Counted from the first letter of the stretch, positions 33,798-42,790 are shown. The stretch: DNA of 64,000 nt from Streptomyces flaveolus (GCF_014648815.1 NZ_BMRV01000001.1:372001-436000), one strand, 5' to 3'. Notes: generated by a model not told the origin, from the letters alone. Made by a program: numbers and translations.

Positions 33798-34856
33798 TCA
33801 CTCGCCCCCGTCGGAGACCTCCGGCAGCTCCGCCGCCAGTGCCGCCGCCGCCTGGACCAGCGGCAACGCCAGCAGGCCCCCCGCGCCCTCGCCCACCGTC
33901 ACGCCCTGCGCCAGCAGCGGCTCCAGTGCCATCCGGTCCAGCGCCTTCGCCTGCCCCGGCTCCCCGCTGTCGTGCGCCGCCAGCCACCAGTCCGGCGCCC
34001 GGAACGCCACCCGCTGGCCCACCAGCGCGCACGCCGCGGTCACCACGCCGTCCAGGATCACCGGCACCTTCCGCACCGCACTCTGCAGCAGGAAGCCCGT
34101 CATCGCCGTGAGGTCGGCGCCGCCCACCGTCGCCAGCAGCTGCAACTGGTCGCCGAGCACCGGGCGCGCCCGCCGCAGCGCGTCCCGGATCGCCGCGCAC
34201 TTGCGCATCCACGCCAGGTCGTCGATGGCCAGCCCGCCCCGGCCGGTCACGACCGACGCGTCCGTCCCGCACAGCGCGGCGACCAGCACACCCGCCGCCG
34301 TCGTCCCGCCCACGCTGACATCGCCGAGCACCACCAGATCCGTACCGGAGTCGGCCTCCTCGTCGGCCACCGCCACCCCGGCCCGGAAGGCGGCCTCGGC
34401 CTCCTCGAGGGTCAGCGCGTCCTCGACGTCGATGCGCCCGCCGCCGCGCCGCACCCTGTGCTTCACGACCTCGGCCGGCAGCGTCTCCGAGTCGCAGTCC
34501 AGGGCCATGTCGACCACCCGCACCGGCACCCCGAGGCGCCGCGCGAGCACCGACACCGGCCGGCCGCCCTCCAGCACCTCGCGCACCAGCTCACCCGCGC
34601 CGCCCGCGGGCCGCGCCGACACGCCCAGCTCGGCGACCTTGTGGTCACCGGCGAAGAGCACCACCCGGGGCCGTTCGACCGGCCGTACCGGCACGGCGGA
34701 CTGCGCCGCGGCCAGCCACTCACCCAGATCGTCCAGTCGGCCCAGCGACCCGGGCGGCACGACCTGACGCTCCCGGCGCGCCTCGGCGTCGCGGCGCACC
34801 CCGCCGTCGGGGCGCTCGATCAGATCGGTGAAGTCGTCGAGATTCAGCGAGCTCAT
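33798..34856 (-). CDS. cobT: Nicotinate-nucleotide--dimethylbenzimidazole phosphoribosyltransferase
   Basis: 352 residues. CobT makes alpha-ribazole phosphate from NaMN and DMB. Typical segments: VPPGSLGRLDDLGEWLAAAQ near the N terminus, RVVLFAGDHKVAELGVSA, VLGDVSVGGTTAAGVLVAAL, VGGADLTAMTGFLLQSAVRK, and a terminal VTVGEGAGGLLALPLVQAA, where the glutamate of GEG is the catalytic base in the family. Cytoplasmic. Neighbours cobS and cobU belong to the same pathway. Confidence 0.95.
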   Translation of the reverse strand: MSSLNLDDFTDLIERPDGGVRRDAEARRERQVVPPGSLGRLDDLGEWLAAAQSAVPVRPVERPRVVLFAGDHKVAELGVSARPAGGAGELVREVLEGGRPVSVLARRLGVPVRVVDMALDCDSETLPAEVVKHRVRRGGGRIDVEDALTLEEAEAAFRAGVAVADEEADSGTDLVVLGDVSVGGTTAAGVLVAALCGTDASVVTGRGGLAIDDLAWMRKCAAIRDALRRARPVLGDQLQLLATVGGADLTAMTGFLLQSAVRKVPVILDGVVTAACALVGQRVAFRAPDWWLAAHDSGEPGQAKALDRMALEPLLAQGVTVGEGAGGLLALPLVQAAAALAAELPEVSDGGE

Positions 34857-35006
34857 TCGCCGAACAGTACCGGCCCCGGTCGAACACCACGGAGGTCACA
34901 TCCGCACCGCGCCGGACCGGCGTCGTTGCCCTCCGGATCGCCATCCCCTACGTAACGTTTTGCGCTGGATTGTCGTACGCCATCCTCCAGCTGTCGGGAG
35001 CCGCCC

Positions 35007-35753
35007 ATGTCCGCGCACTCCGCCCCCTCGGTGCCGTCTCCCGTGCCCCCCGTGCCTCCCGTCCCCCTCTACGGACCGCACCGCGCCGACTGCCCCTGGT
35101 GCGGCTCACGGCGGCTGCGCTCCCGGCCCGGCCGTCAGGACCCGCGGCAGGGCGCACCCGCCCGCTCCGTCCTCGACCGGTGCCGGGACTGCCGGCACAC
35201 CTTCCGCAACCCCCTGCTCGCGCCCCGGCCCGAACACCCGGCCGTCCGGGCCGGCATCCGCTTGAGACACGTGCTGGCCGCCCGCGCGCTGCTCCGCCGC
35301 TGCCCCGAGCCCGAGAGCTGGCTGGACGTGGGCACCGGCGACGCCGACTTCCCCCGGAGGGCGCGGAGGTACTTCCCGTACACGTCGTTCGACGGCGTGG
35401 ACCCCACCCACCGCGTCCTGCGGGCCCGCGCGGCCGACCGCGTCGAGGAGGCGTACGTCGGCCGGCTGACGGACCCGCACATCGCCGCCCGGCTCCGCGC
35501 CCGCTACGACGTCGTCAGCCTCTTCCACCACCTGGAACGCGTCCCCAACCCGCGCGCCGAACTGCGCGCCGCCCTCCACGTGCTGCGTCCCGGCGGCCAT
35601 CTCCTCCTCGATGTCGCCGACCCGCGCCGCCTGTTCGCCCTGCCGCCGGGCACGTCGCACCCGGTGGGCCTGCGCGCCGAGCTGGAAGTTCGCGGCTGCA
35701 CGGTCCTCACCGGCGAGCGGAACCCCCGGCTCATCGCCCGCAAGGAGCCCTAG
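35007..35753 (+). CDS. Class I SAM-dependent methyltransferase with N-terminal zinc-ribbon-like motif
   Basis: 248 residues. A proline-rich start leads to CPWCGSRRLRS and CRDCRHTFRNPLL, which together form a four-cysteine zinc-ribbon pattern. The methyltransferase fold follows: WLDVGTGDADFPRRAR (motif I), YTSFDGVDPTHRVLRARAAD, then YDVVSLFHHLERVPNP and LRPGGHLLLDVADP. The ribbon plus methyltransferase resembles enzymes acting on lipids, sugars or small molecules; substrate unknown. It lies between cobT and cobU but on the opposite strand. Confidence 0.82.
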   Translation: MSAHSAPSVPSPVPPVPPVPLYGPHRADCPWCGSRRLRSRPGRQDPRQGAPARSVLDRCRDCRHTFRNPLLAPRPEHPAVRAGIRLRHVLAARALLRRCPEPESWLDVGTGDADFPRRARRYFPYTSFDGVDPTHRVLRARAADRVEEAYVGRLTDPHIAARLRARYDVVSLFHHLERVPNPRAELRAALHVLRPGGHLLLDVADPRRLFALPPGTSHPVGLRAELEVRGCTVLTGERNPRLIARKEP

Positions 35754-35756
35754 CCG

Positions 35757-36956
35757 TCAGCCGCGCAGCACCAGGGCCTGGCCCGCCACCACCAGCAGCA
35801 CCTGCTCGCACTCGTCGGCGAACGCCGCGTTCAGGCGCCCGAGTTCGTCCCGGTAGCGGCGCCCCGACGCGGTGGCCGGCACGATCCCGGACCCGACCTC
35901 GTTCGACACGGCGACGACCGTGCGCCGGGTGGCGCGCACCGCCTCCGTCAGCTCCCGCACCCGGTCCCGGAGCGCCCGCTCCCCGCCGTCGGCCCACTCG
36001 GCGTCGTCCCACGCGCCGACGGCGTCCATCGCGTCCGTCAGCCACAGCGACAGGCAGTCGACGAGCAGCGGCGGCCCGTCGTCCTTCAGCAGCGGGACCA
36101 GGTCGCAGGTCTCGACGGTGCGCCACGAACCCGGCCGCCGCTCGCGGTGCGTGCAGACCCGGGCCGCCCACTCGGTGTCCCCGTTGCGGGAGCCGCCGGT
36201 GGCCACGTACAGCACGTCGGGGAAGGACTCCAGCCGCCGCTCGGCCTCCACCGACTTACCCGACCGGGCCCCGCCCAGCACCAGCGTCCGCCGCGGCACG
36301 TCGGGCACGTCCTCGTACACGCCCACCGTCAGCGTCGTCCCGTCCGGCACCGCCCGCGCCCCCGCCGCCGCGAGCCGCCGCGCCAGTTCCCGGCCCGGCG
36401 GCACGTCGTGGCCCAGGTGCACGGCGACGACGTCCGTCGTCGGTCCCGCCGCGCCCACCGCCCGCAGCCTCGCCAGCGCGTCCGGGCGCCCCACGAGGTC
36501 CGCGAGAACCAGGTCGTAGGGCTCGGCGGGCTCCTCCAGCCCGGCCGGCGCCCCGCCCGGCGGCAGATACAGCAGCCGCTGTCCGTCCGGCCCGGTCACG
36601 GCGTACCCGGTGCCCGGCGCGTCCATCGCCACCGCCCGCACCCGGTGCCCCGTCAGCAGCGCCAGCTCCCGCCCGTCCGGCACCCGCCCCGGCTGCGGCA
36701 GCCCGGCCGGCACCTCCACGGCGGGGCCGTCGTGCGGGTGCGACAGCAGCACCTGCCGTACGCCGCTCAGGGAGTGCCCGGCGCGCGCGGCGGCGAACGC
36801 GGCACCGGGCGTCAGGTCGAGGAGCAGCGCCCCGTCCACCAGCAGCGCGGTCGCCGCGCGCGCGTTCTCGCCCTGGGCCGCGGCACACGCCGCGCAGGGA
36901 CAGTCGGGGCGGGGGAGTCCCGCGGGGGCACCGGTGCCGAGCAGAGTCACGTCCAC
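35757..36956 (-). CDS. cobU: CobU (adenosylcobinamide kinase/guanylyltransferase) fused to an N-terminal metallo-beta-lactamase-like domain
   Basis: 399 residues from a GTG. Residues ~1-215 look like an MBL/phosphodiesterase-type fold: MDVTLLGTGAPAGLPRPDCP, then a degraded HPHDGPAVEV in place of HxHxDH. Residues ~220-399 are CobU: TLVLGGARSGKSVEAERRLE (P-loop), YVATGGSRNGDTEWAARVCT, HRERRPGSW (the guanylylated His), LLVDCLSLWLTDAM and VAVSNEVGSGIVPATASGRR. It phosphorylates adenosylcobinamide and adds GMP. Actinobacterial CobU proteins of this length occur, so the fusion seems genuine rather than an assembly error. Confidence 0.88.
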   Translation of the reverse strand: MDVTLLGTGAPAGLPRPDCPCAACAAAQGENARAATALLVDGALLLDLTPGAAFAAARAGHSLSGVRQVLLSHPHDGPAVEVPAGLPQPGRVPDGRELALLTGHRVRAVAMDAPGTGYAVTGPDGQRLLYLPPGGAPAGLEEPAEPYDLVLADLVGRPDALARLRAVGAAGPTTDVVAVHLGHDVPPGRELARRLAAAGARAVPDGTTLTVGVYEDVPDVPRRTLVLGGARSGKSVEAERRLESFPDVLYVATGGSRNGDTEWAARVCTHRERRPGSWRTVETCDLVPLLKDDGPPLLVDCLSLWLTDAMDAVGAWDDAEWADGGERALRDRVRELTEAVRATRRTVVAVSNEVGSGIVPATASGRRYRDELGRLNAAFADECEQVLLVVAGQALVLRG

Positions 36957-37137
36957 GCCCTGATTTTCGCCGGTCGCCCCACGACGTGCGCGCCCGAGGC
37001 CCCCGAGGGACGCGTCCGGACCCCGCGGTCGTGCCCCGGCCTTCTACGACGCGCCCGGCTCAGCGCATAGGCTGCGACCGGGAGCCGGACCAAGATCCGG
37101 CTTCCGCTCTGCATGTGCTCACATCTTGGAGGCGTAC

Positions 37138-37350
37138 ATGGCGGCATGGACGTGGCGGTTCGAGACGGCCGGCGGGACGGAGGTCCAGCCCGCGGTGCAG
37201 CCCGAGGAGTTCACCACTCAAGGGGACGCCGAGTCCTGGATCGGGGAGCACTGGAAGGACCTCCAGGAGGGCGGCACGGACCAGGTGCGGCTGTTCGAGG
37301 ACTCGACGGAGATCTACGGGCCGATGAGCCTGCACGCCGAGGAGGCCTGA
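37138..37350 (+). CDS. Small conserved acidic protein
   Basis: 70 residues from the ATG at 37138, with TTGGAGG nine bases upstream. The sequence MAAWTWRFETAGGTEVQPAV, SWIGEHWKDLQEGGTDQVRL and LFEDSTEIYGPMSLHAEE is conserved in streptomycetes, as I recall, but has no known function and no membrane segment. Confidence 0.8.
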   Translation: MAAWTWRFETAGGTEVQPAVQPEEFTTQGDAESWIGEHWKDLQEGGTDQVRLFEDSTEIYGPMSLHAEEA

Positions 37351-37373
37351 ACGACGGCCTGACCGGCGTCGGG

Positions 37374-37406
37374 GGAGGGGGCGGCCACGACAGGGCCGCT
37401 CCCTCC
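37374..37406. terminator. Hairpin between convergent genes
   Basis: Arms 37374-37386 and 37394-37406 pair over 13 positions, one a G-T wobble, around a 7-base loop. It separates the 37138-37350 gene from the protease gene. Confidence 0.65.
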
Positions 37407-37410
37407 CGCG

Positions 37411-38505
37411 TCACTGCTCGCCCAGCGTCACCTCCGCGGTGCGCTCGTCGCCGCCGCGGGTGTACGTCACCTTCGTGCGCTCGCCCGGCCGCATCGACGC
37501 CAGGGCCTCGGAGAGCGACGTGATCGTGGTGATGTCCGCGTCGCCCAGCCCGGTGATGACGTCCCCGGCCCGCAGGCCCGCCTTGTCGGCCGCACCGCCC
37601 TCGACGACGCTGACGATCGCCACGCCGGCCGGCCGGTAGTCGCCGTCGACCACCGTCCGGGCGGTGATGTCGAGTGCCGCCCGTCCCGAGTCGGTGACCT
37701 TGCCGTTCTCGATGATCTGGCCGGCGATCCGCTTCACCGTCGACGACGGGATCGCGAACCCGATGCCGGGAGCCGCGCTGTCGCCGAGAGCGGGGTCGGC
37801 CGCGGCGAGCGTCGGGATGCCGATGACCCGGCCGTCGAGGTTCACCAGGGCGCCGCCGCTGTTGCCGGGGTTGATGGCCGCCGAGGTCTGCACCATGTCG
37901 GCGAGGGTCGCCCCCGTACCACCGCCGCTGCGGCCCTCGGTGACGGTCCGTCCGGTCGCCGACACGATGCCCTGCGTCACGCTGGACGACAGCCCGAGAG
38001 GCGAGCCCATGGCCAGCACGATCTGCCCGACCTCGACCTTCGCCGAGTCCTCGAACCCGGCCGCCTTCATCCCGTCGGGCACCGTGTCCAGCTTGACGAC
38101 CGCGAGGTCCTGCTCGGGGTAGGAGGAGACGAGCCGCGCGGACAGCGGGTCCTCGCTGTGGGCGGTCGTCACCCGGAAGCTCGTCCGGTCCCCGACGACA
38201 TGGGCGTTGGTGACGACGTGGCCCTGGTCGTCGTACACGACCCCCGAGCCCAGGTCGTCCCCGGCCTGGATCTGCACGACCGAGGGCAGGACGTCCTTGA
38301 TCACCTGCATGTAGTCGGTCTGCAGGTCGTTGGCCGCGGCCGGTGCGGCGGCCCGGTTCGTGGCGGCCTCCCGCCCGCTGCCGGTGCCGGACCCCGACCC
38401 GGCACCCGAGTCTGCCGCGGAGCAGCCGGTGGCCAGCAGCAGGGAGCACGCCAGCGTGGCGACGGGCGCACGGAACCGGGACACACGGGTGCGGGAAACG
38501 TCCAT
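37411..38505 (-). CDS. HtrA/DegP-like serine protease lipoprotein with PDZ domain
   Basis: 364 residues. Signal peptide with lipobox LLLATGC, so a lipid-modified cysteine at residue 28. The chymotrypsin-fold triad is visible as His102 (VVTNAHVVGD), Asp133 (EQDLAVVKLD) and Ser216 (INPGNSGGAL). The C-terminal PDZ domain (about 265-355) runs from YRPAGVAIVSVVEGGAADKA to LRAGDVITGLGD. Acts outside the membrane in protein quality control. A glycine/serine-rich linker follows the lipobox. Confidence 0.93.
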   Translation of the reverse strand: MDVSRTRVSRFRAPVATLACSLLLATGCSAADSGAGSGSGTGSGREAATNRAAAPAAANDLQTDYMQVIKDVLPSVVQIQAGDDLGSGVVYDDQGHVVTNAHVVGDRTSFRVTTAHSEDPLSARLVSSYPEQDLAVVKLDTVPDGMKAAGFEDSAKVEVGQIVLAMGSPLGLSSSVTQGIVSATGRTVTEGRSGGGTGATLADMVQTSAAINPGNSGGALVNLDGRVIGIPTLAAADPALGDSAAPGIGFAIPSSTVKRIAGQIIENGKVTDSGRAALDITARTVVDGDYRPAGVAIVSVVEGGAADKAGLRAGDVITGLGDADITTITSLSEALASMRPGERTKVTYTRGGDERTAEVTLGEQ

Positions 38506-38574
38506 GCCCCGAGTCTCACGGCGGCCCGGACGTCCTGCTTCCGCAAAGCACCCGAACGAGCGCCGCCGGGGCCC

Positions 38575-39399
38575 CTAGCCCCGCACCCCGCACAGATGCA
38601 GCAGGGCCGCGACCCCGCGGTAGGGGTCCGTCCGGCCGGCCCGTTCCTCGACCGCCAGCAGCGTCTCGAGGTCGTCCGGGGCCGCGGCACCGTCGGCCGC
38701 CGTGTCCGTGAAGACCCGGACGCCGTACCAGGCGTGCAGCGGGGCGCCGATGCCCGCGAGTCTGGCCGTCAGCGTCGCCAGCCGGTCCGCTCGGACGTCC
38801 AGCCCGAGGCGGGTGGGGGTCCCCCCGTTCGAGTCGGTTCGAGAATGGGGGAGGTAGGCGGTGGTGTCGAAGGCGGCGAGCGCGCCGGCCCAGTCGCCGC
38901 CCAGGCCCGGGCGCATGGCGAGCGCGTCCCCGTTGCGTACGAGCAGCGACAGCAGACCGCCCTGGGCGAGCATGCGGGCCAGCCCGGCCAGCAGCGGGTC
39001 GGGCTCCTCGACGTACATCAGCACGCCGTGGCACAGCACCACGTCGAAGCTGCCCGGCAGGAAGTGCACGCCGGTGTCCCGGCCGTCGCCCTCGATGATC
39101 CGCATGCGTTCCCGGATGCCCTCCGGCTGGCCCGCCAGGGCCTCACGGGCCGTGGCGATCATCGTGGCGTCCCGCTCCAGGCCGGTCACCTGGTGCCCGG
39201 CCCGTGCCAGCCGCAGCGCCTGGGTGCCCTGGCCCATGCCGACGTCGAGCACCCGCAGCCGTTTGCCCACCGGGAAGCGGCCGGCTATCTGCTCGTCGAG
39301 CTGCCGGGCCACCAGCTCCTGCCGTACGACGTCCCGCAGACCACCCAGCTTGTCCAGCCAGGCATCGGCCGCGCCCCCGGCGAACGGCGTGGTGCTCAG
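38575..39399 (-). CDS. Class I SAM methyltransferase, start codon CTG in a CTGA overlap
   Basis: About 274 residues. Motif I is LRVLDVGMGQGTQALRLARA, followed by VTGLERDATMIATAREALAG, IIEGDGRDTGVHFLPGSFDV and a loop DVVLCHGVLMYVEEPDP, as in CmoA/UbiE-like enzymes. The preceding DUF3043 gene ends TGA at 39396-39398, and a CTG at 39397-39399 begins LSTTPFAGGAADAWLDKLGG in a -1 overlap; no ATG/GTG/TTG start preserving the N terminus is visible nearby, so CTG is the best guess. A short insertion, PHSRTDSNGGTPT, interrupts the later part and comes from an inserted repeat. Substrate unknown. Confidence 0.75.
   Translation of the reverse strand: MSTTPFAGGAADAWLDKLGGLRDVVRQELVARQLDEQIAGRFPVGKRLRVLDVGMGQGTQALRLARAGHQVTGLERDATMIATAREALAGQPEGIRERMRIIEGDGRDTGVHFLPGSFDVVLCHGVLMYVEEPDPLLAGLARMLAQGGLLSLLVRNGDALAMRPGLGGDWAGALAAFDTTAYLPHSRTDSNGGTPTRLGLDVRADRLATLTARLAGIGAPLHAWYGVRVFTDTAADGAAAPDDLETLLAVEERAGRTDPYRGVAALLHLCGVRG
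38810..38858. repeat. Palindromic repeat inserted inside the methyltransferase gene
   Basis: GGTGGGGGTCCCCCCGTTCG, then AGTCGGTTCGAGAATGGGGG and AGG. It resembles a recurrent Streptomyces element with a CCCCCGCTCGAG / CTCGAGTGGGGG-type imperfect palindrome. It is in frame and adds about 13 residues to the protein. Confidence 0.6.
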
Positions 39400-40004
39400 G
39401 GCCGCTCCCCGCGCTTGACCTGCGGCTTGGGCAGCCGGAGCCGGCGCATCTGCAGCGAGCGCATCAGCGCGTAGGCGACCGCGCCGCGCTTGCGGTCGTC
39501 GGGGAAGCGCTCGGCGAGGCGCTTCTTCAGCCGGAAGCCGGTGACCAGCGAGTCGAGCACGATCAGCACGATCACGACCAGCCACAGCAGCAGGGCGATG
39601 TTCTGCAGCGAGCCCACCCGGATCATGCTCAGCACGAGGATGACCACGGCCATGGGCAGGAAGTACTCGGCGATGTTGAACCGCGAGTCGATGAAGTCGC
39701 GCGCGAACTTGCGGACCGGGCCCTTGTCGCGGGCCGGCAGGTACCGCTCGTCGCCGCTCGCCAGCGCCTGGCGCTGCCGCTCCATCGCGGACCGGCGCTC
39801 CTCGCGCTGACGCTTGGCGGCCTCCTTGCGCGTCATCTGGGTATTGGCGACGCTGCGGCGCTGGGACTGGGCCTCACTGCGCTTGGGCGTGGGCCTGCCC
39901 TTCGGGGCCTGCGGGTCGCGGGGCTGCTTGGAGTCGGTCACCTGCGCCTTGACGGCGCTCGGGGCCTTCTCTTCCTTGGCACGGCTACGGAACACAAAAC
40001 CCAA
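39396..40004 (-). CDS. DUF3043-type membrane protein
   Basis: 202 residues. A long charged N-terminal half (about 1-110, Lys/Arg/Gln-rich, with TRKEAAKRQREERRSAMER) precedes two membrane helices (about 113-160, EYFLPMAVVILVLSMIRVG and QNIALLLWLVVIVLIVLDSL), then a basic C terminus (RLKKRLAERFPDDRKRGAVA). This is the DUF3043 layout. Function unknown. Shares a promoter region, divergently, with pspA. Confidence 0.85.
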   Translation of the reverse strand: MGFVFRSRAKEEKAPSAVKAQVTDSKQPRDPQAPKGRPTPKRSEAQSQRRSVANTQMTRKEAAKRQREERRSAMERQRQALASGDERYLPARDKGPVRKFARDFIDSRFNIAEYFLPMAVVILVLSMIRVGSLQNIALLLWLVVIVLIVLDSLVTGFRLKKRLAERFPDDRKRGAVAYALMRSLQMRRLRLPKPQVKRGERP

Positions 40005-40292
40005 GGGTACGGGGTGGGGGAGTGTGGACCCCAGCCCGGTGGGGAACGATCCGGCAACGCCAGTCGTCCGTAAGGGGACAGAGGGGACGTTGCGTACAGC
40101 CCCGGACCCGGGGTCCGGGACGTCTCCCCGGGGAGCACCTACTCCCTACGCCGGACCGGGAGCGTACGCAGTCGTCCTTGGGGATGAGCGCATCCGTCCC
40201 CGAACAGTGCGGTAATGGATGCAGGGCCCGTACTGTGGGTTCTGTTGCAGTCGCTGGAGCTGGAGTCGGTCAGAAGGGGGCGCGCGAAGCCC

Positions 40293-41090
40293 ATGAGCGG
40301 TGTCATGAAGCGTATGGGGATGATCTTCCGCGCGAAGGCCAACAAGGCCCTTGACCGGGCCGAGGACCCGCGCGAGACCCTCGATTACTCGTACCAGAAA
40401 CAGCTGGAGCTGCTGCAGAAGGTGCGCCGCGGCGTCGCCGACGTGGCGACCAGCCGCAAGCGCCTGGAGCTTCAGCTCAACCAGCTCCAGTCCCAGTCGG
40501 GCAAGCTCGAGGACCAGGGCCGCAAGGCGCTGGCGCTGGGCCGCGAGGACCTGGCCCGCGAGGCCCTCTCCCGCCGTGCCGCGCTCCAGCAGCAGGTGAC
40601 CGACCTGGAGACGCAGCACGCCACCCTCCAGGGCGAGGAGGAGAAGCTCACCCTCGCGGCCCAGCGCCTCCAGGCCAAGGTGGACGCCTTCCGTACGAAG
40701 AAGGAGACCATCAAGGCCACCTACACGGCGGCCCAGGCGCAGACCCGCATCGGCGAGGCGTTCTCCGGCATCTCCGAGGAGATGGGCGACGTGGGCCTGG
40801 CGATCCAGCGGGCCGAGGACAAGACCGCCCAGCTCCAGGCGCGGGCCGGCGCCATCGACGAGCTGCTCGCCTCCGGCGCCCTGGACGACCAGTCCGGCAT
40901 GCACAAGGACGACATCCAGGCCGAGCTGGACCGGCTCTCCGGTGGTACGGATGTAGAGCTGGAGCTGCAGCGCATGAAGGCCGAGCTGGCCGGCGGCAGC
41001 ACGTCCGACCGGCAGGCCCTCGAGGGCGGTCAGGGCCAGTCGCAGCCCCAGCAGCAGCCGCAGGACACCCCGCGTTTCGACAAGCAGTAG
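40293..41090 (+). CDS. pspA: Phage-shock protein A (PspA/IM30 family)
   Basis: 265 residues from the ATG at 40293 (MSGVMKRMGMIFRAKANKAL). An amphipathic N-terminal helix is followed by long coiled coils rich in Gln, Glu and Arg (KLEDQGRKALALGREDLARE and neighbours), and a Gln-rich tail. PspA/IM30 proteins assemble on the inner membrane and stabilise it under stress. It is followed 20 bases later by pspAA. The long 5' intergenic region is shared with the DUF3043 gene. Confidence 0.94.
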   Translation: MSGVMKRMGMIFRAKANKALDRAEDPRETLDYSYQKQLELLQKVRRGVADVATSRKRLELQLNQLQSQSGKLEDQGRKALALGREDLAREALSRRAALQQQVTDLETQHATLQGEEEKLTLAAQRLQAKVDAFRTKKETIKATYTAAQAQTRIGEAFSGISEEMGDVGLAIQRAEDKTAQLQARAGAIDELLASGALDDQSGMHKDDIQAELDRLSGGTDVELELQRMKAELAGGSTSDRQALEGGQGQSQPQQQPQDTPRFDKQ

Positions 41091-41110
41091 CCCACGCCTA
41101 GGAGGGCGAC

Positions 41111-41395
41111 ATGATCGTGAGGATCATGGGGGAGGGACAGGTGGCGCTGGCCGACGGCCGCCTCGCCGAGCTGAACAAGCTGGACGACGAACTCCTCGCC
41201 GAGATGGAGAACGGTGACGGCCCCGGTTTCCGCGCGACCCTCCAGGCCCTGCTGGCCAAGGTCCGCGAACTGGGCGAACCACTGCCGGACGACTCCCTGG
41301 AGCCGTCGGACCTGATCCTCCCCTCCCAGGACGCCACCCTGGAGGAGGTCCAGGAACTCCTGAGCGACGACGGCCTGATCCCGGACGGCTCCTGA
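41111..41395 (+). CDS. pspAA: PspA-associated protein PspAA
   Basis: 94 residues, acidic: MIVRIMGEGQVALADGRLAE, LNKLDDELLAEMENGDGPGF and VRELGEPLPDDSLEPSDLIL are the PspAA pattern. It directly follows pspA and probably works with it at the membrane. An RBS (TAGGAGGG) lies just upstream. Confidence 0.93.
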   Translation: MIVRIMGEGQVALADGRLAELNKLDDELLAEMENGDGPGFRATLQALLAKVRELGEPLPDDSLEPSDLILPSQDATLEEVQELLSDDGLIPDGS

Positions 41396-41437
41396 GAACG
41401 CCGTCCACTGTCAGCCCGTCCGGCTCGGCGGCCACTG

Positions 41438-41507
41438 TCAGCCCGTCCGGCGTTTGAGGACGAGGCCCGTTCAGGGCCGAAGCGGGGTCCGGGGGCGCAG
41501 CCCCCGG
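41438..41507. repeat. Dispersed intergenic repeat, copy 3 (inverted)
   Basis: Starts with GCCCGTCCGGCGTTTGAGGA, then CGAGGCCCGTTCAGGGCCGA, AGCGGGGTCCGGGGGCGCAG and CCCCCGGG: the reverse complement of the block at 5314 and 13229. A truncated TCAGCCCGTCCGGC lies just before it at 41411. Confidence 0.75.
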
Positions 41508-41569
41508 GTCGCCCAGCGGATCGCCGGGTGCCGCACGCACCGACGTCCACCCCGCTACCGTAAATCCGC

Positions 41570-42790
41570 GTGAGCACCCTCGCCCGCGCCCGCTTCCGGC
41601 TGGGCGCGCACCCCTCCGCCCTGGACGCGGCCCTCGCCGCCGCCGTCCTCGCGTGCATGGTCGCCGGATCCTTCGCCGACCCGCACGGCCCCGACGGCGT
41701 CACCTGGGGCGTCCGCACCCCCGACCCGTTCAGCCTGCTGCTCATGGTGCTCGGCGCCGCCGCGCTCGTCCTGCGCCGCCGCGCCCCGCTGGCGGTCCTG
41801 GTGTTCACCGGCTGCCTCTCGATCGTCGAGTGCGTCACCGGCGACCCCCGCGCCCCCGTCGTCATGTCCGCCGTCGTCGCCCTGTACACCGTCGCCGCCA
41901 CCACCGACCGCTCCACCACCTGGCGGGTCGGCCTGCTCACCATGACCGTGCTGACCGGCGCCGCCATGCTGGCCGGCCCCCTGCCCTGGTACGCGCAGGA
42001 CAACCTCGCCGTCTTCGCCTGGACCGGCATCGGCGCCACCGCCGGGGACGCCGTCCGCAGCCGCCGCGCCTTCGTCCGGGCCATCCGGGAACGCGCCGAG
42101 AAGGCCGAGCGGACCCGCGAGGAGGAGGCCCGCCGCCGTGTCGCCGAGGAGCGGCTGCGCATCGCCCGCGACCTGCACGACGTCGTCGCCCACCACATCG
42201 CCCTGGTCAACGTCCAGGCCGGGGTCGCCGCCCACGTCATGGACAAGCGGCCCGACCAGGCCAAGGAGGCTCTCGCCCACGTACGGGAGGCCAGCCGGTC
42301 CGCGCTCAACGAGCTGCGCGCCACCGTCGGTCTGCTCCGCCAGTCCGACGACCCCAAGGCGCCGACCGAACCGGCCCCCGGCCTGGACCGGCTCGACGAA
42401 CTCGTCGCCACCTTCCACCACGCCGGCCTGCGGATCGAGGTGGCCCGCGCCGACCAGGGCACCACCCTGCCCACCGCTGTCGACCTGGCCGCCTACCGGA
42501 TCATCCAGGAGGCCCTGACCAATGTGCAGAAGCACGCCGGGCCGCGGGCGAAGGCCGAGGTCAGCATCGTCCGGGTGGGCCCGAACATCGAGGTCACCGT
42601 CCTCGACGACGGCGCCGGCGGGACGGACGCCCCCGCCGACGGCGGCGGACACGGGCTGCTCGGCATGCGCGAGCGCGTCACCGCCGTGCGCGGCACCCTC
42701 ACCACCGGTCCCCGCTACGGAGGCGGCTTCCGGGTCCATGCGATCCTTCCCGTCAGGAACCGTGACGACGCCGCGAAGGATGCCGTATGA
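41570..42790 (+). CDS. NarL-type sensor histidine kinase (HisKA_3)
   Basis: 406 residues from a GTG. About five membrane helices occupy residues ~20-150, then a short coiled stretch. The H-box is RIARDLHDVVAHHIALVNVQ with the phospho-accepting histidine near residue 203. The HATPase domain includes VDLAAYRIIQEALTNVQKHA (N-box) and GAGGTDAPADGGGHGLLGMR (G-boxes). No periplasmic sensor domain is visible, so the signal is unknown. Its ATGA junction with the regulator gene indicates translational coupling. The pair follows pspA-pspAA, but a link is not shown. Confidence 0.92.
   Translation: MSTLARARFRLGAHPSALDAALAAAVLACMVAGSFADPHGPDGVTWGVRTPDPFSLLLMVLGAAALVLRRRAPLAVLVFTGCLSIVECVTGDPRAPVVMSAVVALYTVAATTDRSTTWRVGLLTMTVLTGAAMLAGPLPWYAQDNLAVFAWTGIGATAGDAVRSRRAFVRAIRERAEKAERTREEEARRRVAEERLRIARDLHDVVAHHIALVNVQAGVAAHVMDKRPDQAKEALAHVREASRSALNELRATVGLLRQSDDPKAPTEPAPGLDRLDELVATFHHAGLRIEVARADQGTTLPTAVDLAAYRIIQEALTNVQKHAGPRAKAEVSIVRVGPNIEVTVLDDGAGGTDAPADGGGHGLLGMRERVTAVRGTLTTGPRYGGGFRVHAILPVRNRDDAAKDAV

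Noticed and set aside
41111..41395. Start of a polyketide or NRPS carrier protein
   Set aside because: The small acidic protein fits PspAA by sequence and position after pspA, without a carrier-type serine motif.
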